NCBI GenBank assembly: GCA_949130495.1
Contig: OX422219.1
Span: forward strand, 267,453,111 to 267,517,110
Length of the DNA: 64,000 bases
Direction: 5' to 3'
Source: Sambucus nigra
Taxonomy: Eukaryota; Streptophyta; Magnoliopsida; Dipsacales; Adoxaceae
Part shown: in pieces, positions 46,501-57,221 of the stretch
How the letters are laid out: each line of letters starts with the position of its first letter
Numbering within the stretch: position 1 is the first letter of the stretch
Position numbers and translations under genes: made by a program
The notes under the pieces: generated by a model
The model's database searches: none
What the model was told of the DNA's origin: nothing
What the model saw: only the letters and a program-made list of their open reading frames with translations

Positions 46501-47837
46501 CCCGTATTCCCCTGAATAGAGAACATACCCTTAATAGTAGGTGGAACCTGTGGGACTGCAGCCTTCTGGAGCTGATAAACTCACCCGTACTGAAGCTATC
46601 CCTACTGGACTGGGACTACTAGAATAGGTGGGAAAGCTGGCATTTGCGGTGGTGCTGGGAGGGCGGCGAGAAACATAGGCCTATGGGGCTCATGTCGAGC
46701 ACCCTGCTACGGCTGCTGTGAGGCTCTGCCCCTACCAGGACACTCTTGGTGTTTGTGGCCAATCTTGACACAAGTAAAACATTTCCCCAGAAAATTTCCC
46801 CCTCTCTGACCCTGCTTCCCACGGCCCTTGTGGCAGTTGCCAATCCTCCCCTGGCTGTGCTGGCCCTGATGAAACTACTGTTGTTGGACATGCTGGATCT
46901 ATTGACCCTGATGGCCGTGCTGACCTTGCTGGCCATGAAGAAAACCTCCCTGTCCATTTTTTAAACCCCTAGATCTAAATCTCTTAGAATCCCCCTGTTG
47001 GGAACTCTGATCACCCTGCATGTGCTGACCCTGAACTGATTGTGCCCCGTTGGCACCATTTCCCCCTCTCCTGTCCTGGTGTCTAAACTCTCCTAATTGC
47101 TTACCCTTTGAGAAATGAAAGCGGTGGTCCTGGTAGTGAAGAAGTGTTACGTTAACCACATCGGAATAAGTGGCCAACGAGAGATTTCCCAGTAAATGAT
47201 GACGGATCCTCCAAGTCAACCCATCCATGAACTTCTGTATCTTCTTCTCCTCTGTCTAAATCTCATCGGGGACGTTGTTCAAGAGATTTTTGAACTCGGC
47301 CTCATATTCATCCACTGTCTTCACAACCTGCCTAAGGTTCATCAACTTCCTCCTCATCTCGGGGTGAACGGCTGAGGGAAAATACTTGCGGTCGAACCGC
47401 ACCCATAACTCCTGAATAGAAAGAACATATCTCTCCTCCGCGGTGGTAATGGACTCCCACCACTATAATGCTGACCCTACCAGCTTAAAAGTAGATACTA
47501 TATGCCTCTATACATCCTTACACTCATACATCCTCAAGTGCCTTTGGATGTCCTTCTTCCACTGATTGGACACAACGACATCGGAGCTACCTGCAAACTC
47601 CAGATGGTGTGCTTTCTGAAAAGCATCACGAACACGTTCCAAAGCAGATGGGAATGCATGAGCCTATACTGGCGCTACTACTGATCCTTGGGGTGGTGCC
47701 TGCTGCACAACTGTTAGGGCGACATTTACTGCTTGGGCTACAATAGCGGAAACCTTTGCGGCATTCATGGATCCCTAAACTGGTGCAGGCTGTGGCTCAG
47801 CATCCCTGGGAACTCGCTGTGCACGTCGTGGAGGCAT
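46500..47837 (-). pseudogene. Tekay gag with capsid, decayed
   Basis: Start MPPRRAQRVPRDAEPQP at 47837. The capsid part runs about 47700-47200 (HLEFAGSSDVVVSNQWKKDI, WWESITTAEERYVLS, MRRKLMNLRQVVKTVDEYEA, IQKFMDGLTWRIRHHLLGN), then a Gln/Gly-rich basic linker and one CCHC knuckle at 46734-46776 (CFTCVKIGHKHQEC). Five internal stops are scattered through the capsid. It shows what has been deleted from the first Tekay element, whose gag lacks this capsid region. Confidence 0.85.
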
Positions 47838-48006
47838 CTGAAATGAGAGTAAAGTCTTATAAGTTCGCAGTTATTATCTCAAAATAACTGAGGAGCAAAA
47901 CATACACAATAGAGCACAATAATCCTATAATATAGGGCTTTACATCAAAGAACGCTTAGCGGAAACATAATAAGCCGTACAGATCCTAAGGACACTAGAA
48001 CCTGAA
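47838..48006 (-). other. Untranslated leader between primer site and gag
   Basis: Short non-coding leader, collinear with 27455-27631 of the first Tekay element. Confidence 0.6.
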
Positions 48007-48018
48007 GCTTTGATACCA
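48007..48018 (-). promoter_or_regulatory. Primer binding site, initiator tRNA-Met
   Basis: The minus strand reads TGGTATCAAAGC, one mismatch to TGGTATCAGAGC, two bases inside the LTR end at 48021. Confidence 0.88.
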
Positions 48019-48020
48019 CA

Positions 48021-50876
48021 TGTGACACCTCGACTAATTAAATACCAGGTATCTACTCCTTTATTCAAATTAATACAAAATGTCAAGTTGGTTCAGTTCA
48101 TAGCATCACTGTCGAAAAACATTTTAACAATTACTAGCCACCTAATATTTAAAAAGTGAGTTGTCAATTTTAAATTAAATAAGATTAACATAAAATCCAT
48201 TTAAATTTTGAAATGCCAATACCATAATCACAACACAGTCACAATAGAATAATAATGGAATAATAATGAATCTGGAGGAATACTCCTCTAAATAATCTGA
48301 ATAATGAATACAACCAAATACAAAGTCAGAATCACAAACTAATTAAATCCAAAACTGAAATAAACTGTATCTAAGAGAAAAGGGGCGACATGACCTACAG
48401 ATTAAATTAGTCTGAAATGGAATCAAGGTAGACAATGGAGGCGTCTATAATCGAGGTCCTGTAACTTCCACAGAAGCTACAACACGTCACTGGAATGGAA
48501 CTTCTAAGCTTGGTGTCCTTGTGGCTGGGCACCTAAAAGGTTTTTACAAAAAAAAATAGATTTGAAAGCAAACGGGTCAGAGCCCGATTGTGAAAACAGT
48601 TTAAAATATAGCAAGTGTTTAATTTCATTAAATAGTGAATATGAAATACATGATAGTGGGTGATCTCACATGAGTTCCTCGCCTCTCAACTAATTGTGCA
48701 GGCCTATCATACCCGTACACATTCTAGTTATTCCACTATCTAACCAGACCAATCCATAACCTAACTTTACTATACTATTCATGGTTTAATTCCCGACATC
48801 TTAATATAAACTGAGAGTTTTCCCATTTCTAGCACTACAAGGATGTTACATTAATTCACACTTGTACTTATATAAACAGTCCATTTCAATATTTCAGTAT
48901 ATCAATCTCATCATAAATATACAATTATGTCACCCCTAGACTAAGTTGCGGTGCACACATACTCTGCTATCAAATCTCGGTACATCACGTACATAAGGAT
49001 CACGTATTACGAATCTCTCAGGAATCGTTTCGATAAGTAACAATCATACATAATGGAGGCGAACATAGTTCACATCACATGGGTCACGCACATACATACT
49101 CTCCCATGATCAGCAGACTTATTAACTCACCAATAAGTCATTCTATGACCTATGTCCTCGATGTACAAATCTAAATCCCCTCATAGGCACAAAAAAATTA
49201 GATGGCCCTGATCGAACGTCGACCTCCCGTGATAGCAAGTATGGTAGGTATGTTATACACAGATAACCATATATACTAAGCATTCACACATGTTAGATTT
49301 ATTATAATATTAATAGAGGTATATTTTACATTTTGATACCGTCATTAATGTAGTACGCTTACCAGTTCCAAAAATATACATTATAGATTATCAACTCCTC
49401 TCACGTCACAAATTCCGATACTTATACCTTAACCCATAGAAGTCACCCGGTCCATTATATACTTCTAAGTTTTAATCCTCAACATACTCCAAACTCACAA
49501 CTATGCCCACTAATCACAAGGGAAGAATTAAACTCATTTAGATAGGCCTACGAAAAGTTTAAAACTAAAATTGGGCCTAAAAAGACCATTATGTGAACTC
49601 GTTAGAAGTCACTGAAATCTTGTTCGAACGAGGTCATTCGAACGAGTGTTGTTCGAAGGAAATGTTTCAAACGAACTCTGAACTCGTTAGAAGTGACACT
49701 GGCATCTCGTTAGAAGCTCGTTCGAACGACATGGGGTGGTCTTCTAACGAGATGGCAGGAAACGCCCATAATTTTTCCCCATTACGTTTTTCACCAAATT
49801 CCTTTTTCCAATTCCATCCCAAGTTCATACTAACTATGTTTTTGTGTTGGTAAACTATTCTAGGTCACCCTAAGTCATTTGTTAACATATTTTTGGGGTC
49901 AAATCTTATTAATTAACATGTAATCGCCATAAATTCCCAAATCTTGCCCCAAACCATATGAACATGAACCCAAAATTTTATCGCACCTAAATACTCATCA
50001 TTAATCCATTTTTAAATCATCAAAGTTTAGTCTTTTGGGTAATAATTTCATTCATAAACACTCTACATGCAATCCCTATCCAAATTTATGGGTTCGAAGA
50101 CAAATACATTGAGTTTTCATCAGAATCTTCAAAGCATATCAAATCTCTACACTAAACATGGAGGAAATATTCATTGAAACTAATAACATCAAATCACTTG
50201 CCTTAGGTTTCCTTCTTCAGATTTATTGTCGGATATTATGGTGATTCTCTCCACTTTTCGGTCATAAACCCTTCCAAAATGATGGTGATGGGAGATGGTT
50301 TGGTTTGAAACCTCTTTCAACTTCTTTCTAACTTCTCTAAAAAATCCTGTAGTCCACTGTTTTATTTTTAGCTGGTAATGGCCTTAGTGGCCTCTCTAAT
50401 AATATTTAATTTAACTCTAAAATTCGTGAGTTTTAATTTCTGAATTTTTAAAATTACCAAAATACCCTTCTAGGTTGCCGGTTTGGCCTAAAAGTGCCCG
50501 GGGACCCAAACTAAACTCTCGGCTAGTGATTTCTGACTAGTTCGACCCTTCGGGACATGTTGTCCCACTCAAAATGACCATTTGGTTCATAAAAATATAA
50601 TTTACTTTTTAATCAAATTAAATTCATTCATGACGCGACTGACACATGCGTTCTAACTAAATTTTCCAAATTGTCATATTTCTGCCTCGTGACAATTTTA
50701 ACATTTTCAATACTCATATATTACCATATATTCTCAGTAGTATTTTATTTTAACATCATAATCAAATACCAACTCACATCTCGCTACTATTTATTTTCGG
50801 GTTAATTTCCAAATTAATTATCATTTAATTCAATTAACCCAATAAATAACAATCATTAAAGTTATGGGGTATTACA
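48021..50876 (-). repeat. 5' LTR of the second Tekay element
   Basis: 2856 bp, minus start TGTAATACCCC (50876), end GGTGTCACA (48021). It contains the same TTCGAACGA word cluster at 49597-49750 as the 3' LTR. Confidence 0.92.
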
Positions 50877-50881
50877 CTTTT

Positions 50882-51345
50882 CTCTACCCATGAATCCCAA
50901 GAGATTTCCTTTGGTAATTTCAAAAATAGCTTTTTGTGGGTTAAGTCATATTTGGTATCGCTATAGTCGATTGAAGAACCTACGAAGAGTGGGAACATGA
51001 CCTTAATGGGTCTTAGACTTGATAATCATAACATCGATGTAGACCTCGACTTCTTTGTGTATCAGATCATGCAAGCTGTTTATGACAACCATCTTGTATG
51101 TTGTCCCTGCATTTTTTAGGCCAAGTGGAATAACTGTGTAATACAAGGTTCCCCAAGGGGTGATGAATGTTGTTTTCTCATGATGATCCGGGTTCATCTT
51201 GATCTCATTGTATCCGAACATCCCATCAACGAATGACTTGAGAGAGTCATTAGATTTATTATCTACAATCATGTCGATATTAGGTAGTGGATAATCATCC
51301 TTCGGAGAGGCCTTGTTTAAATCTTGGTAATCAACGTACATGGAG
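50882..51345 (-). pseudogene. Tat reverse transcriptase, N-terminal half
   Basis: YVDYQDLNKASPKDDYPLPN, then GMFGYNEIKMNPDHHEKTTF, then TPWGTLYYTVIPLGLKNAGT, then EVYIDVMIIKS. The YVDDM active site is changed to YIDVM, so one catalytic Asp is lost. The reading goes on through LNPQKAIFEITKGNLLGFMG up to the Tekay insertion site, and resumes at 40286. Confidence 0.88.
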
Positions 51346-52751
51346 ACCTTTCCTCATAATTTCGACAGAGGTACAATGTTGGATAACCATGTGGGATATT
51401 CAATCACACAGATAAATCCCACATTCAACTATTTGACCACCTCTTCCTTAAATTTTGAGTGATCATTCGGTGCGGAGCTTTCAAAACTTTATTTGATCGG
51501 TTTACATTCTGGGAGTGTTGTAATCTCATGTTCAGCTATCTCCGGTCAATGCCAAACATGTCGTCATAGGACGATGTTAAGACATTCACAAATTCCTTCA
51601 ATATTTCTTCGAGTTGGGCACATTTTTGCTCATCAAGGGTGGCCCATATCCTAATCTCGCGCATGTGGCTACTAAAACCAAGATTAATAAAAATAATTTC
51701 ATCTTCATTAATTTGAATGTGGTTACGTTATTTGTTATTAACCCTATTAAGATCAGTTATGAATTGTTCATTTTTAAAATCATCATGAGTTTGATTAGAA
51801 TCAAGACAATTAATGCAAGGCCCAATAAGATACTTTAAATCTTTGTTTATTTCATTCTCGAGAAATAAAATGTTGACAACCTCATTAAAAGAGGTATCAA
51901 TTACATTCTAATAAAAATAGGTAGGGACAATAAAAGAAGAGGAAATGGGATAAACACTTGAGTTGGGTTGTATATCAGCGGGTGGAACTAGTATAGCATT
52001 CAAGTTTAGGAGAGGTGTATCGACAGGTTTGATCAGTAGGGATGGATCCGATGATGTAGTGCCTGTGTGGATCATGCAGAGTGTCAACCCCAGTGTCTGC
52101 AGATTGAATGAATCCTCAGAGTCACTTCCTTAAAATCTACGGTAGTAGCTATATTCTTCTCAATGAGTTTTTGCACATGATGCTAGGAATTTTCAATCCA
52201 TGAGTAACTGTCTTGGAAAAAAATATACATTCCGAGCTTTATCTTCTTGTCCACATGATCATACCATGGTTCTGGAAAGCCAAAAAATGGGTAAATTTTT
52301 ACCCTCTTTGATGAATATTCCATTCAAGGAATCTCCTGAGTCAAACTTAGAATTTTCTAGCATTCTCTTCAGTCGAGGTTGGCAGAGCATTATAAGTTCT
52401 TGTGATGGCTGTTGATAATGCAGGCCATATAGTGTAAAGGATTTATTCAACACTATGGGTTATAGTATTCCCTGCTCACATCATCCCAGCCTCAATCCAG
52501 GCACAAAGTGCATATTTTTGAACATTTGTGTCACATTGACATTATTGTGAGGGTTGTGCTCTAGAAAGATTCTATCTTTGAAATCATCCACAGTCAGGAG
52601 CAAAAATGGTTCGAATCGGAAGCCTGACAAAAGAATATCATTTGCTCCATGTTGTATTTCTAGTACCATGTTACTGCTTCTTGCATTCTCAGTACTATCA
52701 TCAATCTCCCAAGATGGTGATGACCTGCCCATTATCCAAGAACTTCAGTTT
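51346..52751 (-). pseudogene. Tat protease-RT linker with degenerate G-patch-like segment
   Basis: Minus-strand frames give DDSTENARSSNMVLEIQHGA, then FEPFLLLTVDDFKDRIFLEH. Then comes VTQMFKNMHFVPGLRLG (near 52485-52530), matching the MMKKMGY.PG.GLG block between protease and RT of Tat elements. Several stops. The remainder is degenerate. Confidence 0.6.
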
Positions 52752-53051
52752 CTAATGGAGGAAGGAAGACCCACCCTTGATACTATGGAGCCATGGTCGT
52801 CCAAGCAATAAGTTGAAACTAGTCGATATGTCGACGACTTGGAATTCAGTAATAGGATTTATGGGGCCATCCCCTATTGTAAGGTTTATGGATCCCATCA
52901 CTTCTCGATGACTATTTGCATAATAACAAACTATGACAGTAGTTGGAGAAAGGTCGCTTACTTTCAATCCCAAGCAGTTGAGGGTTCTTAATAGGAAAAC
53001 ATTAAGTGTTGATCCATTGTCGGCAAGAGAAAGCATGATGGTCTTTCCCAT
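52752..53051 (-). pseudogene. Tat aspartic protease
   Basis: LADNGSTLNVFLLRTLNCLG contains the D-N-G-S active-site turn typical of Tat proteases. Then come HREVMGSINLTIGDGPINPI and FQVVDISTSFNLLLGRPWLH, closing with the LLGRPW.H signature. This segment is open, but its surroundings are broken. Confidence 0.85.
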
Positions 53052-54211
53052 AACCTCAACGGAGATATTGAGAGCATAGTTGTGATTTAGACCAAACTTA
53101 AGGATTTTTCTTAGAAGAAGGAGAGCATTATAGTATAAGTTAGAGATCTAGGAAAATTTACTACCTTTTTTGGCGTGGTGGAAGGAGGGACTATGGGCCC
53201 ATTAAGTAGTTTAATCAAGTCATTTCGGCGCAATTGGGAAGACATATAGAGTCCCTACATAGTTATGTTAGCCAAAGTATTCTTCAACTGATCAAGGATT
53301 TTTCTCTCCTCGAGGGTCATTTTTGGCATAGGGAGTTTCTATACACTTATTCCCTTATCGGTTGTTGCTGATTAAGGGTTCAGAACCTGTTAGTGCCTCC
53401 CAGATCTAGTCATATAGTTAACATTAAAGGTCAAAAATAGAAACCCTATTTATTTATTTATCTCGTGTTATTCGGCCACTTTGTTAATCTCTCCTAGTTG
53501 ATCCTTAAATTATATCATTCCACATATACTGACTACTGGTCTAGTCTTGTCTGGGCTTTTCTCTTCATGTGAACTATCTAATTCGTCTCCTCATCTAGTA
53601 GTAAAGACGGCATCCTTCCACGAAAAGTCAATGCACTTTACAACCTCAACGTCTTCTTTATATAGATCATCCTACTCAATGGGGAGATGTAGAAGAAAAG
53701 GGATCAAACGCTCTTATAGTTTCAAAGCATCAAGTAGTTCAGTCATATTGCATATTTTATAGATCTGTTAGAATAAATCTGCCATAATCAAGATGACATC
53801 ATCTAAGCTGACTTCGTTAATGGGTACCACATAACTATCTGACTCTCGAGCCCATTTTCTAACTTCCAAGAAAAATATGCTAAATTTTTATTAGTAAATG
53901 GTCATATCAGATAACAATTTTAGCCCGAACTCTAGGAGCTAATTCAAAACTGATGACAACATTATATTTTTTTCCCCTAGAATGAGTATGAACAATACTG
54001 CATGCTCTGGTAAGAAGTGATAGGGCCTGATAGGCAAAAACAAGTAGGATACAGGATAAAATATGGGCAAACTTTAAGGGGTTTCGGTGAATATAAGGGT
54101 ATGATTGGCGATTTACTGGGTACAATCTGGGTAGATGGGTTAAATTCTAGGTCATTTTCTCGAAAGAAAGCATTTGCATGATTTGGGAGTGGATTTTGGG
54201 TTGTTTTTTGT
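53052..54211 (-). other. Degenerate gag-protease linker of the Tat element
   Basis: About 1.2 kb with no convincing motif beyond short frames. In relatives this is a low-conservation spacer. Confidence 0.4.
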
Positions 54212-55660
54212 TTAGGATCTGCTGGTGGGGGCAGGATCAATTAAACCTTTGATTACGTTTCGTAGATGGAAGCACCAATACATGGTATGACTAGCATTTT
54301 GATGGAAATCACAATGGGTATATGGTTTGAAATTTTTAGGAAGTGAGTTTGGTAATAGACGAGGGTTTAATGACTTAATAAGATTTTGACTCACAAGCGC
54401 TTGTTAAACTTTGGAGAAGGGAGTATCAAGGTGAGTGTATTCTTTTCTGGCTGGGTTAGGGCAGCTTTTTGGTGCCTAAGAGGTGGGAGGCTGAGAGATG
54501 TTATTTATGGTTCAAACTGCGGTATTGGCAGGCTTCTCATACTTTCTAAGAGTGAACTCTCCAGATACTTTCTTTGTCTCAGCTTTTATCTTGGGAAGAC
54601 TTTCTTCAATATCCACTTATGCTTCTCGAAGGGCTCGAAAATAGGGGTAATATTGTCCTTCCATCGTCGCTTGGACATGGGGGAAGAAGTTTTTCTTCAC
54701 AATACTAACTTGTTCCCCTTGTAAAGGTCAGTTGATCACGGTGGCTTCCTTCTTCCTCCACCTTGCAATGAAATTACTAATATTTTCCTCGAGATTTCAC
54801 TTAAGGATTTCTAAATCATGGAGGTTAACCTCCAACTCCTCGTTGTATTGTAATATGACATGAACTGACAGGCAACATCCTCCCAACTATGAATTCTCGA
54901 TTCTTCGAATGATAGAAACCAGTGAAGAGCACTGTCCTTAAAAGTGTGTTGGAACATCTGGTCCATTATATCCTCAAGGGCACCTAGTAGAATCATGGCT
55001 CGGTGGTATGTTCGGAGATGAACAATTGAGGGCCCGCTACCCCTGAACTTCGCAGTGTTGGGCATCTTAAAATTTTCTGGAAGTCTTGCTTTAGGATATT
55101 GAGACATATGGGTGTAATCCATATAGTTCTCAGAGATTCGAACAAGGTCAAACTTCTTGGTGAATAGCTTAAGGTACTCCTTAACCTTGTTCAAGTCTTC
55201 TCAGAGATTCGAACATGGGTAGGTTTTCCCCCGTCTGGGCAATATTCGAGATAGGGTGCTAAGCTGGCGATGGATTATTGGTAGGAGGGGCACATGGAGC
55301 ACGTTGGTATTCTTTCAGGACCCATATAGGTTCATGTGCGGGTGGACCCATAATGCGAGGGAACAGGACCTCAGGCTCTTTGAGAATAGGGACCCAGTTT
55401 CGCTGCATCTCATGACCCTCGACTTGATGGTTGTCAATCGTGGCAGTAAGTTGGACTAAAACCTTCAATAAATCATGATTCGCATTCAGTAGTGGGTCTG
55501 CGTTCTCCATGGAGAGTAGGTGAACATGGATTCTGAACCTGGAGGAAGTAGCGGGAGAACTGATAGAGCTTTGGGGTGGTTCAATGGAAGATCGAAGGCA
55601 ATAGGGAGCCAGGCCAAGGGTCAAGTATGCGATCGACCTGTGAGGAAAAGATTCCAATTT
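54212..55660 (-). pseudogene. Tat gag: capsid and zinc-binding tail
   Basis: The capsid piece is open at 55194-54811 (RLPENFKMPNTAKFRGSGPS, then FKDSALHWFLSFEESRIHSW, then CQFMSYYNT), the Retrotrans_gag pattern with FKDSAL.W. The tail at 54394-54212 has YTHCDFHQNASHTMYWCFHL followed by RNVIKGLID, the C..H....H...C motif of Tat gag. The upstream frame 55657-55259 (Pro/Ser-rich) may be the N-terminus. A frameshift lies near 55195. Confidence 0.8.
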
Positions 55661-55900
55661 ATTTTTGAAAGAGAGGAGGGAAAGACTTTTATCACTGAAA
55701 AAAAGAGGAAAATGTTTTTGATATATTTTTTTGGAAAGGGAAGGACAAAATATTTTTGCTATTTTTTTTTACAAAGGGAGGAAAAAAATCTTTTGACATC
55801 TATGATGAAAGTGTTTTTGGTATTTTTTTAAAAGAGGAGAAAAAATGGTATTGTCACTTTTGGTAGGGAAAGGGCGAAAAATGAGAGAAGAGTCTTAGCA
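55661..55900 (-). other. Homopurine-rich leader segment
   Basis: The plus strand is rich in GGAAAGA and AAAAGAGGA runs. Non-coding. Confidence 0.4.
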
Positions 55901-55919
55901 TGATTATTATTACTACTAC

Positions 55920-55985
<66 letters not shown>

Positions 55986-56021
55986 CAATATTATAATTAT
56001 TATTATTATTATTATTATTAT
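55901..56021 (+). repeat. ATT trinucleotide microsatellite
   Basis: About 120 bp of ATT units with a few interruptions (ACT near 55911-55919; TCAATATTATA at 55984-55994). The minus-strand poly-isoleucine frame here is an artefact. Confidence 0.95.
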
Positions 56022-57200
56022 GTTTTCACTTGTATAAGGTTTACCTAAATTCAAAAGAAATACCCGACGGGACCCGAGCCTATGAAAAATTGGGTTTTAA
56101 AAAAATATGTTAAACACGGTTGGACTTATTGCCAGGCTCAAGGATAGGGTCCCGTTATGAAAAAGATGAAATCGCTTGAAAATTTGGGCGCCATGCCTAC
56201 CCATCATTTCGGTAGAGGTTTTGGTAGTAACTGACAACTAAATATGAGTGCCCTATGTTTGACGCCTGTATGAGGGTATGCAGTAGTTTGGTTAGTGGAA
56301 TGGTTCCCCCTTTGGCATGAATTCCACGATATATGTCTTGCTTTTGATGAAAATCGGTATGTGTGGACAAGCCATTTCATATACCTAATACCCGAGTCTA
56401 CATGAGGACAATACATGTGAGAGCGAATTCGTAATACTCGCGTACGTGAACAAGTTCCCTGCTATATACCTACTATCAGAACTTCGGTCAAGAGGTACGA
56501 TGCGAGGGGAACCGTTATCTATACGTCGAAGGTACTTGTCCAATGGAAGGTGGTAGTAATATTACTTAGGCTAACTATGACCTGCCGGACCAGCTCCCAT
56601 TACAATCTGACCCCCCAGTTACAGGATACAATTTGGTCAATAGCCATCCTCTTTGGTGTTTTAGTGTGCAAAATGCATGATCTTGATTAGTATATTATGG
56701 AGAGAGTATATTTTTTTATCATGATTAGCACTATAATAATAGGGAAGAATGTATAAGTATCATAAAAAGTATATCTAGCATAGAGAAAAAGATTACACTA
56801 AGCACTGATATGTGAGTGATGTGTAACTTTCTATGAGTGAGTGTGTGGTAGTGTACCTAAGCATGTATCAACTATAAGTGGTGGGTGATAAGTGTGAGTG
56901 ATCATGGACATATACAAGTGTGATAAGTGGAGGTGTGTGTTAATGACACCAAAGCATCGATATTCTAAATGGTGTGTGCAACATGTGGATATAAGTGAGC
57001 CTAAGTGTAAATAGTGTGAAGTATATATGGAGATTATCTAAAAATGTGCGAGTGAAGAGTGTTATAAGAAGGAGGTAGATATATATAGGAAATAATAAAG
57101 GAGATAGAAGAAAAGTGAACATACAGGTAGGTGCATATGCACACAAGCATAAAATGATAACACCAATGCAAACAAAGTCTAGACCTCTTATGATAAACAA
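56022..57200 (-). other. Untranslated leader of the Tat element
   Basis: Lies between gag and the primer site; no supportable gene. Long leaders are usual in Tat-lineage elements. Contains GTGTGAGTGATC-type GT-rich runs at 56820-57010. Confidence 0.5.
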
Positions 57201-57220
57201 GTCCCCCAACGGAGTCGACA
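57201..57220 (-). promoter_or_regulatory. Primer binding site, tRNA-Arg type
   Basis: The minus strand reads TGTCGACTCCGTTGGGGGAC, against TGGCGACTCC.CTGGGGA, the form used by Tat/Ogre elements. One base separates it from the LTR at 57222. Confidence 0.75.
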
Positions 57221-57221
57221 C

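Larger units (their letters stand above)
40292..50876 (-). mobile_element. Second Tekay/Del-type chromovirus, complete structure
   Basis: 10.6 kb, flanked by CTTTT on both sides, inserted in the RT of the Tat element. Minus order: 5' LTR 50876-48021, primer site, gag, pol, purine tract, 3' LTR 43157-40292. Both LTRs have the expected TGTAATACCCC...GGTGTCACA plan; in the first 140 bases from the CACA end I count about 6 mismatches between them. It is a relative of the element at 23670-34872 (shared termini, leader and pol), but the LTRs are clearly different in the middle. Pol has only a few stops, so it is moderately old. Confidence 0.92.

Noticed and set aside
55854..56054. Poly-isoleucine open frame on the minus strand
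   Set aside because: It is the translation of an ATT microsatellite.
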